Below are positions 17,000-24,405 of a stretch of DNA of 41,683 bases, in pieces. A program made the position numbers and the translations under genes. The notes under the pieces were generated by a model that saw only the letters and a list, made by a program, of their open reading frames with translations, did not search any database and was not told the origin of the DNA. The DNA is taken from the NCBI GenBank assembly GCA_004213995.1, contig SGZJ01000011.1, positions 1 to 41,683 on the forward strand, read 5' to 3'. This DNA is from Flavobacteriales bacterium. GTDB taxonomy: Bacteria > Bacteroidota > Bacteroidia > Flavobacteriales > Flavobacteriaceae. Positions within the stretch are counted from its first letter, which is position 1. Every line of letters starts with the position of its first letter.

Positions 17000-17352
17000 T
17001 AATCATCAATATCTCTTCTATCCTTTTTAGTTGGTCTGCCTGTACCTTTTTTTCTGTAATAATCTTTTGAATATTTCAATAATTCATTCTTTTGAAACTC
17101 CTCAATTGGAGTTAAATCTTTCATGTATAAATACAGAAGCTTAGCTCCTACTCTACTCTCTGGAATGCCAAGAACTTGTATTTTATAATTAATTTGATTT
17201 TTTCTTATTGAAAAAAAATCATTTATGTATACCTCTCTAGAGGGTTTACAACTTAGGTCATTCATTTTAATATGACCTTTTTTACAATAGTCAGTAGCAA
17301 TACTTCTTGTTTTAAAAAATCTTATTGACCATAGATATTTATCAAGTCTCAT
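16981..17352 (-). CDS. S4-domain RNA-binding protein (Hsp15/HslR-like)
   Basis: A 123-residue RNA-binding protein related to Hsp15, which in E. coli binds stalled 50S subunits carrying nascent chains. The S4 domain starts at once: MRLDKYLWSIRFFKTRSIAT, then YCKKGHIKMN and the late basic tail KKGTGRPTKKDRRDIDDYYD, which is typical of this family. I use ATG at 17352. An in-frame ATG at 17412 would add 20 residues (MILIATKSIPLEFDYFNFLY) that do not fit the S4 family start. The frame is convergent with the preceding gene and overlaps its stop end by 19 bases. Confidence 0.88.
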   Translation of the reverse strand: MRLDKYLWSIRFFKTRSIATDYCKKGHIKMNDLSCKPSREVYINDFFSIRKNQINYKIQVLGIPESRVGAKLLYLYMKDLTPIEEFQKNELLKYSKDYYRKKGTGRPTKKDRRDIDDYYDASS

Positions 17353-17471
17353 ATATAAAAAGTTAAAGTAGTCGAATTCTAAAGGAATACTTTTTGTGGC
17401 AATTAATATCAAAGTATATACCGTTAACGGAAAATTTACTACATCTATAAATAATTTTATTCCACATTACA

Positions 17472-17672
17472 TTAATTGTTTCTAGTAAAATAGTTTGTCT
17501 TCCATAGAAAAAACATTATTAAAAAAGTAGATGTAAAATAATACTGAGAAGGTTCATTAAATGGGTCAAACAAATCAGTTTGATCACTGAAATTTGAAAC
17601 TCCAATTAGAAAAAGAACAATAGCAAAAACAAATAATATGGTTTTACCGTAAGATTTAGTTTTGTTCCACAT
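17472..17672 (-). CDS. Small two-helix membrane protein, 66 aa
   Basis: A 66-residue protein with two transmembrane segments (about 9-26 and 43-58) joined by an acidic loop (SDQTDLFDPFNEP). It starts 9 bases downstream of the 74-aa membrane gene, so they are probably one transcript. No family recognised. The acidic, Asn/Pro-containing loop would lie outside if the basic N-terminus (MWNKTKSYGK) stays in the cytoplasm. Confidence 0.55.
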   Translation of the reverse strand: MWNKTKSYGKTILFVFAIVLFLIGVSNFSDQTDLFDPFNEPSQYYFTSTFLIMFFLWKTNYFTRNN

Positions 17673-17681
17673 AATAATATT

Positions 17682-17906
17682 TTAAAATTTATCTTTAGAT
17701 ATCAAAAATTTTAATAACCAACTTATAAATGCGACAACTGTGCAATAAGCCAGAACAAATGTCATATCAAATACAAAGTTATTTCCTAGTAAATTGAAAT
17801 AGTTCTTAAATATATAAACATATATGAAGAAATCTAAAAGGACAGCTACTCTAAAAAGCATTTTGAATTTTTTAGATAAATAGCCAAAAAAAAATGTATA
17901 CAACAT
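17682..17906 (-). CDS. Small two-to-three-helix membrane protein, 74 aa
   Basis: A 74-residue protein with hydrophobic segments at about 16-36 and 45-67 and basic residues between the first turns (YLSKKFKML). A perfect -7 box (TATATTTG on the minus strand, 17923-17930) lies 16 bases upstream of the ATG, which supports it as the first gene of a two-gene unit with the 66-aa protein. No family recognised. Confidence 0.55.
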   Translation of the reverse strand: MLYTFFFGYLSKKFKMLFRVAVLLDFFIYVYIFKNYFNLLGNNFVFDMTFVLAYCTVVAFISWLLKFLISKDKF

Positions 17907-17922
17907 GTTTGATTTATAACTA

Positions 17923-17930
17923 CAAATATA
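17923..17930 (-). promoter_or_regulatory. -7 box for the small membrane protein pair
   Basis: Minus-strand TATATTTG (perfect TAnnTTTG) 16 bases before the ATG at 17906. Confidence 0.45.
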
Positions 17931-17984
17931 TTAAAGAAATAGAAGAAAAAAATCTAATAATTAGCCAAAATTAAAAATTATGTT

Positions 17985-18281
17985 TTATTCATGATTATCA
18001 TAAAGGTAAAGAGGAAGTGCTAGAGAAAAACCGACAACACATAAACAAAATAAGTATTTTGCTGGGTTTATTTTTTTTGTTTTGGACTGATGTAAAAGAA
18101 AAATTAAAAAAGCTGTAGCTGAGACTATAAGATCCATTGATATCATTGAATTAGGATGTGAAGAAAACATTTCGGTCCAAAATCCGCTCATAGACCAATC
18201 GTTTGAAGAAAGGAATAATATTAGGTGGTAATAGGGTAATGCAATTCCAAGAATGCACATTATTAAGTAAATTTTTTTCAT
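17985..18281 (-). CDS. DUF2834-like membrane protein, 98 aa
   Basis: A 98-residue membrane protein with three hydrophobic segments (about 3-22, 46-62, 77-93). The order Y-L-I-M-C-I-L-G at the start, SHPNSMISMDLIVSATAFLIF in the middle and VGFSLALPLYLY at the end matches the DUF2834 layout, in which a DL-x-VS segment and a terminal GvSlalPLYLY are conserved. Function of the family is unknown. The gene lies between the small membrane pair and the divergent NTF2-like copy B. Confidence 0.75.
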   Translation of the reverse strand: MKKIYLIMCILGIALPYYHLILFLSSNDWSMSGFWTEMFSSHPNSMISMDLIVSATAFLIFLLHQSKTKKINPAKYLFCLCVVGFSLALPLYLYDNHE

Positions 18282-18361
18282 GATGTTTTATTTTTAAAAA
18301 AGATTTAAAAATAAATTTAGTACTATTTTTTATACATTGCGAACTAACTAAAAATATTATT

Positions 18362-18862
18362 ATGAAAAATTATTTATTATTATTCTCGCTTGTGTTACTT
18401 ACATTTTCTTGTAATAACGTTGAGCAAAACTGTGAAGTTGTTTCTAATGGGTTTACTTCTACTGAAGGTGAACAAGTTACTATGGGAAGTCAAGAGTCTG
18501 TAGATTTAGTAATGACTATTGACAGAGCTTGGAAAAAAAGAGATTACGAAATGATAAAATCATTGGTTTCTGATGAAGCTGAATTATCACTAGAAGACGG
18601 AAGAGTTTTAACTGGTGCAGATGCTTTTGTTGAAATGATAGAAGCTGATTATCAAAAATCTGTTGTAGAGGGTGGTGGAGAATGGAATTGGACTGTTAAT
18701 TATGCTTTTGCTGTTAAACCAACATCTGACAAATGGGGTGAATATGTTAATGCAAGATTTACAGGTTCAAATGGAATATTTGAAGAGTGGTATCAAATTA
18801 AAGACGGAAAACTTGTGTCATGGACACAAGCTAAACGTTCTTTAGCTCCTGCTGCAGAATAA
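18362..18862 (+). CDS. NTF2-like (SnoaL-type) lipoprotein, copy B
   Basis: A 166-residue lipoprotein with lipobox LTFSC (Cys17). The mature domain shows an NTF2-like pattern: VDLVMTIDRAWKKRDYEMIK, then SLVSDEAELSLEDGRVLTGA, and the closing EEWYQIKDGKLVSWTQAKR. Equal in length to copy A at 11393-11893 and aligning over the whole mature part, although many residues differ, so the duplication is old. Copy A has a Phe/His-rich centre (FYHRNGKFF) where copy B has an acidic one (ELSLEDGRV), which suggests different ligands. It is followed by its own terminator. Confidence 0.75.
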   Translation: MKNYLLLFSLVLLTFSCNNVEQNCEVVSNGFTSTEGEQVTMGSQESVDLVMTIDRAWKKRDYEMIKSLVSDEAELSLEDGRVLTGADAFVEMIEADYQKSVVEGGGEWNWTVNYAFAVKPTSDKWGEYVNARFTGSNGIFEEWYQIKDGKLVSWTQAKRSLAPAAE

Positions 18863-18881
18863 AAGTTATTTAAATTATTTT

Positions 18882-18915
18882 AAAAAAAGCTTCCCTTTAG
18901 GGAGGCTTTTTTTTT
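18882..18915. terminator. Bidirectional intrinsic terminator between NTF2-like copy B and ppc
   Basis: AGCTTCCCT pairs with AGGGAGGCT (one T-G wobble) with an A-run to the left and nine T to the right. It suits both the plus-strand lipoprotein gene and, read in reverse, the ppc gene ending at 18925. Confidence 0.9.
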
Positions 18916-18924
18916 ATGAATTAG

Positions 18925-21510
18925 TTAAGCAGAATTTCTACTAGCATTAATGTTACCAAATAAAGATCTAGTAACAATCTTATCATAAATAATAATTTCA
19001 TCACTATTTTTGATAGGATCTTTTTTTAATTCTTGTAATTTTTTTAATGCGTGCTGTTGGATTGTTAGAAGCGGCAACACAATTGACTCCCTTGCCTCTA
19101 TTGATAATTTTCCAGCTGGCTCTTCTTTCATTAATTTTTTAGATCCAGTTAACTTATAAAGCATCTCTAAAGTATTATTATACTCATCATATATAATATT
19201 CCAAAAATCTCCATATTCTTTATCATCTGACATATATTTTGTTAGATCTAGAAATGATTTAGAAAGTGACATCATACTATTTTCAATTAAAGTTTTAAAG
19301 AAACTTGATTCTTTGTATAATTTCTTTACTTTATTTAACTGCCCTAAATCATCATAATGTTTGATAGCATGTCCAACTCCGAAGAAACCAGGAACATTTT
19401 GCTTTAACTGACTCCAAGAACCAACAAATGGTATTGCCCTAAGGTCTGAAAAAACCAACTTGTCATCTGAATTTCTTTTTGATGGCCTACTTCCAACATT
19501 AGTTTTTGAATAGTATTTCAAAGTACTCATGTGCTCTAAATACGATAGGAATTTTGGATGACTTTTAAACTTAACATATGCATCATAACTAATTTTAGAT
19601 AAATTATCCATTGTCTCATAACAATCATCAGAGATTGTTAAATCAGTTTCATTTAATTTATTTAAAATTCCTGAACTCATAAGTTGCTCAATATTATATT
19701 TTGAAGAATCTAATGTTCCAAAATTAGAACTTATAGTTTGTCCTTGAATAGTAAGTTGAACTTCTTTAGATTCAATACTTGGACCTAATGAAGCATAAAA
19801 TTTGTGTGTTTTACCACCACCTCTAGCGGGTGGTCCTCCTCTACCATCAAAGAAAATAACATCAATTTTAAATTTTCTGGAAATAGAAGTTAATCTTTGT
19901 TTAGCTTTATAAATAGCCCAATTGGCCATTAAGTACCCCCCATCTTTTGTTCCATCAGAAAATCCTAACATTATATGTTGTTTAAGCTTTCTGTGTTTCA
20001 GATGCGCACTATATGCAGAGTTTTTATATAACACCTCCATAACATCAGATGCATTTTCTAAATCCTCAATTGTCTCAAAAAGGGGACAAATATCAACTGA
20101 CAAATTTTCATTAAAAGCCACAAGTTTTAACATCGCATAGAGCTGCATTACATTCAATGCAGTTTTGTTATTACTAATTATATACCTGTTAGCAGCTTTT
20201 TCTCCGTTGTTAGTTTGAATTTTTTTAATAACCTTAATAGTGTTCAAAGTGTTTAATACTAGTTCATTCGAAAAATAAGAAAGACTAATGTTTCCATTGA
20301 TGTTAGATAAAACTTGGATTTGCTCAGCCTCAGAAAAATCAAAATAGTTTTCTGGAAAAAAGTCCAATTTATTTTCAATAGAAGATTTTACTAATTCGTT
20401 GAATACATTATTATGTACTCTGCTGTCTTGCCTTATATCCATTGAAGCAAAATATGACCCAAATAATTTAACCTTATTTATTAAGCTAACGACCAAATTC
20501 AAATATAGTGACTGATGTTCTTTTATAATTAATTCTTTAATTTCAGAAAGGTCTTCAATTAATTTTTCAGATGAAAAGTTATGATTATCACTATTTATAA
20601 AAATATCATGATGTAATTTTTGCTGAATTAAAGTAAGTTTATCCTCAAGACCTTTAAAAGTTAATCTTCTTTTTAACTCTCGAATATCTCTGTAATAATT
20701 TTTGACAATAGTATGTTTTAGTCTTTGAGCAACTTGGAGTGTTATCTCAGGGGTAACAAATGGATTTCCATCTCTATCTCCACCTGGCCAAAAACCTATA
20801 CTCATTAAGTTATTGTTAAAATCTTTATTGTTGAAAATATTTTCTTGTATATAATTATAAGTGTTGCCAAACGAGTGATAAAAAACATTTTCCAAGTACC
20901 AAATTAAACTTACTGCTTCATTGTAAGGAGTTGGCTTTTCAGATTTAAAAAAAGAAGTCTTTGCTAATTGAGTTAAATAATTTCTGATATCCATTAACTT
21001 ATTGTTTTTAATGGCATCTGTTAAATCAGTTATTATGGCTAAAACATTATCAGGGTAAAATTGTGTTGGGTGAGCTGTTAGTACGATTTTAACATTAAAA
21101 TCCTCTATATATTTTTTTAATTCCTGGATTTTATCATCTGTTATCGCTGACTCTTTAAGGTTTCTTATTGTTCCTACTCCATCCATGTTATTAACTACTG
21201 GAAATGCAGCATCTTCAATAGCATCAAACAAAACAACTTGTCTTTCTATATATTGAATAAACCTAAACAAAAGATTGATTTGACTTTTTTTAGATCTTCT
21301 AGCTTGGTATTTAATAAAAAAATCTTCAACGATTTTTGAAGGATCATTACCATTTTTAAAACCTTTTAAACAGGTCTCGTGAAATAATGGAAGGAGTACG
21401 CCTGTTTTATTAATTCTATCAAAAGGAAGTGTTAAAAAAATACTATTATAAATTTGGAATTTTGAAAGAACACTTTCTTTGAATCTGGTAATTTTTGGTT
21501 TTCCTGTCAT
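18925..21510 (-). CDS. ppc: Phosphoenolpyruvate carboxylase
   Basis: An 861-residue cytosolic enzyme that adds bicarbonate to PEP to make oxaloacetate, replenishing the TCA cycle. Catalytic landmarks are all in place: LTAHPTQ with His147, WPGGDRDGNPF (241-251), GFSDGTKDGG (516-525), FFDGRGGPPARGGGK (553-567, carrying the essential Gly-rich loop), FVGSWSQLK and the C-terminal INASRNSA, close to the usual RNTG end. Length is within the bacterial range. Marine flavobacteria use PEPC for anaplerotic carbon fixation. The gene stands alone: terminator downstream and the tRNA unit upstream on the same strand with its own terminator. Confidence 0.96.
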   Translation of the reverse strand: MTGKPKITRFKESVLSKFQIYNSIFLTLPFDRINKTGVLLPLFHETCLKGFKNGNDPSKIVEDFFIKYQARRSKKSQINLLFRFIQYIERQVVLFDAIEDAAFPVVNNMDGVGTIRNLKESAITDDKIQELKKYIEDFNVKIVLTAHPTQFYPDNVLAIITDLTDAIKNNKLMDIRNYLTQLAKTSFFKSEKPTPYNEAVSLIWYLENVFYHSFGNTYNYIQENIFNNKDFNNNLMSIGFWPGGDRDGNPFVTPEITLQVAQRLKHTIVKNYYRDIRELKRRLTFKGLEDKLTLIQQKLHHDIFINSDNHNFSSEKLIEDLSEIKELIIKEHQSLYLNLVVSLINKVKLFGSYFASMDIRQDSRVHNNVFNELVKSSIENKLDFFPENYFDFSEAEQIQVLSNINGNISLSYFSNELVLNTLNTIKVIKKIQTNNGEKAANRYIISNNKTALNVMQLYAMLKLVAFNENLSVDICPLFETIEDLENASDVMEVLYKNSAYSAHLKHRKLKQHIMLGFSDGTKDGGYLMANWAIYKAKQRLTSISRKFKIDVIFFDGRGGPPARGGGKTHKFYASLGPSIESKEVQLTIQGQTISSNFGTLDSSKYNIEQLMSSGILNKLNETDLTISDDCYETMDNLSKISYDAYVKFKSHPKFLSYLEHMSTLKYYSKTNVGSRPSKRNSDDKLVFSDLRAIPFVGSWSQLKQNVPGFFGVGHAIKHYDDLGQLNKVKKLYKESSFFKTLIENSMMSLSKSFLDLTKYMSDDKEYGDFWNIIYDEYNNTLEMLYKLTGSKKLMKEEPAGKLSIEARESIVLPLLTIQQHALKKLQELKKDPIKNSDEIIIYDKIVTRSLFGNINASRNSA

Positions 21511-21640
21511 GTAAGTTTACGTTACAAATTTTTAACTTTTTATATGAGAATAGTACACATATGAAAGAGGATGACAAAAATACAACAGAATTATCAAATA
21601 GAAATATATAATATGGATTAAAAATAAAAGTTTGATAATT

Positions 21641-21672
21641 AAAAAAGGGAACAACATTTCTGCTATTCCCTT
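21641..21672 (-). terminator. Terminator of the tRNA-Arg gene
   Basis: On the minus strand an AAGGGAA/TTCCCTT stem, with an inner GCA/TGT pairing closed by a GAAA loop, ends in a T-run (21641-21646). It starts 2 bases after the tRNA 3' end. Confidence 0.8.
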
Positions 21673-21674
21673 CG

Positions 21675-21748
21675 TGACCTCGGTAGGATTCAAACCTACA
21701 ACCTCTTGAGCCGTAATCAAGTGCACTATTCAGTTATGCTACGAGGCC
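21675..21748 (-). tRNA. tRNA-Arg (anticodon ACG)
   Basis: A 74-nt cloverleaf. Acceptor GGCCTCG pairs with CGAGGTC (one G-T wobble) and the discriminator base is A. D-stem is GCAT/GTGC. The anticodon stem is CTTGA/TCAAG around loop TTACGGC, so the anticodon is ACG (A34 normally modified to inosine). T-stem is GTAGG/CCTAC around TTTGAAT. The 3' CCA is not encoded. D-loop is AACTGAATA, with G18-A19 where G18-G19 is usual, and the T-loop has T56 where C56 is usual; the tertiary 19-56 pair therefore appears as A-U. A15 and T48 also form an A-U Levitt pair. It has its own -7 box and terminator. Confidence 0.95.
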
Positions 21749-21764
21749 AATTTTAATATGATTG

Positions 21765-21772
21765 CAAATATA
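21765..21772 (-). promoter_or_regulatory. -7 box for tRNA-Arg
   Basis: Minus-strand TATATTTG, a perfect TAnnTTTG, ends 16 bases before the tRNA 5' end, so a short leader to be processed by RNase P is predicted. Confidence 0.5.
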
Positions 21773-21915
21773 AATTTATTTAAATAAATCTGAAATCGAT
21801 TTTAATACTTTATAAATAGTCATAAAAATTATTAATTTTTTTTTAATATCTACAGGTTAAAACAAAGCTTATGTAGAATTATTTTAAATATTATTTAAAA
21901 TTAGTCTAAATAAAT

Positions 21916-21946
21916 TTTGTAAAATTAATATCCTGTAATATATTTG
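21916..21946 (+). promoter_or_regulatory. Consensus Bacteroidota promoter of the DUF4856-imelysin-HTTM-receptor set
   Basis: TTTG (21916-21919), exactly 19 bases, then TATATTTG (21939-21946). This matches both consensus elements at the ideal spacing. The transcript start would be near 21951, giving a leader of about 25 bases to the ATG at 21976. No Fur-type inverted repeat is recognisable by eye. Confidence 0.8.
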
Positions 21947-21975
21947 CTGCTTAATATTTAAAAAACTATAAAACA

Positions 21976-23190
21976 ATGAAAAATTACATAATTTTATTGC
22001 CTTTGGTTCTAATTTCATTCACATTCACATCATGTGATAATGATGACAATGACGATCCGGTTATACCAACTATTCAAGCTCCGGAAACATATTCTTTTGA
22101 AAGAAATGGAGAGTCTACAATCAGCTACTCTGGACAAACAACTAGACTAGAACAAGCAGATGAATTATATGCAGCTTTAAACTCCTCTGGATCTACTGCA
22201 TCTGGATTAGACCTAATGTTTAATGGATCTGACGGTTCCTCAGCAGGGTTTGCTAATGATTTATTAAATGGAACATCAAAAATTATCGGTAGCAAAACAG
22301 CTTCATCTACTTTAGCAGGAAGTGCTACTACCAAGGAAAGATTCAACCAGTATATTGCTGATTTTGCTTCAAATGTAGCTCCAAATTGGAATATGGATGC
22401 GGCTCCAGGAATGCCTGGTTCAATTACTTCACCTGACGGAAGTTCTACATACCAAATTAATGCTATGGGTCAAGAATTAGATCAGTTATTCTTCAAAGGG
22501 TTAATTGGTGCATTTACTTTAGACCAAATAGTTAACAATTATATTCATCCAAATCAATTAGATTCTGGATCAAGAATTGATGACAATGATAATGGTGTAT
22601 TATCTGATGGTAAACCTTATACAGATATGGAACACAAATGGGATGAAGGATTTGGATATTTATATGGACAAGAAGGTGATTTAGATGACGTAGGTTCTAC
22701 TATAGGAAGTGCGCCAGCAGGTTCAGGTAACTTACTTATGAAATATTTTAAAAAAGTAAATGCTGAAGGTGGTTACGAGCCAGGTATTGGTCAAACTGTA
22801 TACGATGCATTTATAATGGGAAGAACTGCAATTGTAAACAGAGATTATGACCTTAGAGAGGCTCAAGCTGACATTATTCAAGTTGAATTATCTAAAGTAA
22901 TTGGATACTATGCAATACATTACTTAAATGATTACATAGCAAAAGTTGATGCTGGTAATATTGCTAAAGCTCATCACTCACTCTCTGAAGCTTATGGTTT
23001 TATATTAAGCCTACAATTTACTAATAATGGTAATGATGAGCCATACATGTCCAAAGCAGATGTTGAAAGTTTTTTAGACACATCTTTAGCTGACTTTCAT
23101 AATGTCAATCAAGCTGATATCATAGCAAATGGTAGTGGAATGATTGATATAATTAAAGCTGCTTACGGAAACACTTTAATGATTGATTAA
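21976..23190 (+). CDS. DUF4856-family lipoprotein of the iron-uptake cluster
   Basis: A 404-residue lipoprotein with lipobox TFTSC (Cys20), followed by an acidic linker (DNDDNDDP). The mature part is largely helical, with YSFERNGESTISYSGQTTRL near 44-63, NNYIHPNQLD near 187, MEHKWDEGFGYLYG near 218-231 and LSEAYGFILSLQF near 340, which matches the DUF4856 family. The domain is often encoded beside imelysin-like proteins, as here, and I infer a related helical-bundle, metal- or haem-linked role at the outer-membrane periplasmic face. Biochemical function is not established. It is the first gene after the consensus promoter at 21916 and is followed by a perfect hairpin. Confidence 0.85.
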   Translation: MKNYIILLPLVLISFTFTSCDNDDNDDPVIPTIQAPETYSFERNGESTISYSGQTTRLEQADELYAALNSSGSTASGLDLMFNGSDGSSAGFANDLLNGTSKIIGSKTASSTLAGSATTKERFNQYIADFASNVAPNWNMDAAPGMPGSITSPDGSSTYQINAMGQELDQLFFKGLIGAFTLDQIVNNYIHPNQLDSGSRIDDNDNGVLSDGKPYTDMEHKWDEGFGYLYGQEGDLDDVGSTIGSAPAGSGNLLMKYFKKVNAEGGYEPGIGQTVYDAFIMGRTAIVNRDYDLREAQADIIQVELSKVIGYYAIHYLNDYIAKVDAGNIAKAHHSLSEAYGFILSLQFTNNGNDEPYMSKADVESFLDTSLADFHNVNQADIIANGSGMIDIIKAAYGNTLMID

Positions 23191-23205
23191 TTTTAACTTT
23201 TTTTT

Positions 23206-23239
23206 AGAACTCAGTATCATTATTTAGATACTGAGTTCT
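23206..23239 (+). terminator. 13-bp perfect hairpin between DUF4856 and imelysin genes
   Basis: GAACTCAGTATC (23207-23218) pairs perfectly with GATACTGAGTTC (23227-23238) around an 8-base loop, with a further A-T pair outside. The T-run after it is interrupted (CTTTATATTT), so it may be a weak terminator, an attenuator or an mRNA-stability hairpin that lowers expression of the next genes relative to the first. Confidence 0.65.
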
Positions 23240-23240
23240 T

Positions 23241-23248
23241 TATATTTG
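23241..23248 (+). promoter_or_regulatory. -7 box abutting the imelysin start (possible leaderless transcript)
   Basis: TATATTTG begins 2 bases after the hairpin and ends 6 bases before the ATG at 23255. It could give the imelysin gene its own nearly leaderless transcript. No -33 TTTG at ideal spacing, because that region is the hairpin. Confidence 0.45.
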
Positions 23249-23254
23249 CAAGCT

Positions 23255-24337
23255 ATGATAAAAAAAATATTTTCATCTTCATTTGTATTAATTTTACTAA
23301 TTTTTTCTTGTAGTTCTGACAGTGATGACAATTCTAGTGAAGTATGGGAACAAAAATCTGAAATGCTTACAAATTGGGCAGATAATTTTATTATCCCCTA
23401 CTATACAACTTTGACTAATAAACTAGAAAACTTAGAGGTATCAGCTAATACATTTACTAGTTCTAGAAATCAACAAAATCTTGAAAATTTAAGAAATAGT
23501 TTTATAAATGCTTATTTATCATGGCAATATGTAGAAATGTTTGATATAGGACTTGCTGAAGAAACCTATTACAAATCTAAAATGAATATTTACCCTACTA
23601 CAGTTTCTAGAATTGAGTTAAATATTCAAAATGGGAATACCAATTTTAATAATAGTAATAATTTTTCAGCACAAGGTTTTCCTGCGCTTGATTACTTATT
23701 ATTTGGTATTGATAATAGCGATGAACTTATTATTTCAAAATATAATTCTGATTCACGATATTTATCTTACCTATACGAAATTATCGATCAAATGCTCCAA
23801 AACACCTACATTATTGTTGATGATTGGGAAAGCTATAGAAACACCTTTATTAGTTCAGTTCGAAATACAGCTACCTCAAGTGTAAATAAAATGACTAATG
23901 ACTTTATCTACTATTACGAAAAAGGATTTAGAGCGAACAAATTTGGTATACCGGCTGGAGTATTTTCTGGAGGTACTTTGCCTGAGAAAGTTGAGGCTTT
24001 TTACAATCAAAATATTTCCAAAGCATTAGCCTTAGAAGGTTTTCAAGCAATTAAAAACTTTTATAATGGTAATGGAGCTGTTAGTTTAAGACAATACATA
24101 TCTGAAGTTTCAACTGAAGAGTATTCTGAATTATCTACAGATATATTAGATCAGTTTAATATTGCTGAGAATTTAATAAATGATCTTAATGAAAATTTTT
24201 ATAATCAAATTTTAACAGATAATATTAAAGTTCTTGAAACATATGATGCAATTCAACAAGGAACTATTTTATTAAAAACAGATATGCTTTCTGTTTTACA
24301 AATCCCAACTGACTATGTTGATGCAGATGGTGATTAA
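23255..24337 (+). CDS. Imelysin-like (peptidase M75/IrpA-type) iron-cluster lipoprotein
   Basis: A 360-residue lipoprotein with lipobox LIFSC (Cys19) and an acidic linker. WEQKSEMLTNWADNFIIPYY, then NAYLSWQYVEMFDIG and GFPALDYLLFG, and the later KGFRANKFGIPAGVFSGG match the two-bundle imelysin-like fold. In this family (IrpA, ICMP, Algp7-like) a GxHxxE motif is expected; here the same place reads G141-F-P-A-L-D146, without the His and with Asp for Glu. An iron-related role is known for relatives, but peptidase activity is doubtful here. I use ATG at 23255; a TTG at 23246 lies inside the -7 box. It sits between two hairpins. Confidence 0.88.
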   Translation: MIKKIFSSSFVLILLIFSCSSDSDDNSSEVWEQKSEMLTNWADNFIIPYYTTLTNKLENLEVSANTFTSSRNQQNLENLRNSFINAYLSWQYVEMFDIGLAEETYYKSKMNIYPTTVSRIELNIQNGNTNFNNSNNFSAQGFPALDYLLFGIDNSDELIISKYNSDSRYLSYLYEIIDQMLQNTYIIVDDWESYRNTFISSVRNTATSSVNKMTNDFIYYYEKGFRANKFGIPAGVFSGGTLPEKVEAFYNQNISKALALEGFQAIKNFYNGNGAVSLRQYISEVSTEEYSELSTDILDQFNIAENLINDLNENFYNQILTDNIKVLETYDAIQQGTILLKTDMLSVLQIPTDYVDADGD

Positions 24338-24366
24338 ATCATATTAAACAAAACAAATTTAATTTA

Positions 24367-24400
24367 AGATTCTCTATCTATAATAGAGAGTCTTTTTTTT
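24367..24400 (+). terminator. Intrinsic terminator squeezed between imelysin and HTTM genes
   Basis: GATTCTCTAT pairs with ATAGAGAGTC (one T-G wobble) around a 5-base loop and runs straight into eight to nine T. Only 5 bases separate it from the ATG of the next gene at 24406, and no promoter box is visible between. Readthrough would be required for HTTM and receptor expression. Confidence 0.88.
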
Positions 24401-24405
24401 TAAAC

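Noticed and set aside
17353-17412. Longer S4 protein start at 17412
   Set aside because: The extra 20 residues do not match the S4 family, which starts at MRLDKYLW (17352).
21532-21726. An open frame of 64 codons on the minus strand across the tRNA region
   Set aside because: It runs into the tRNA-Arg gene and its terminator, and has no protein-like composition beyond hydrophobic low-complexity residues.
23246-23254. TTG start for the imelysin gene at 23246
   Set aside because: The TTG lies inside the perfect -7 promoter box; ATG at 23255 gives a normal lipoprotein signal.
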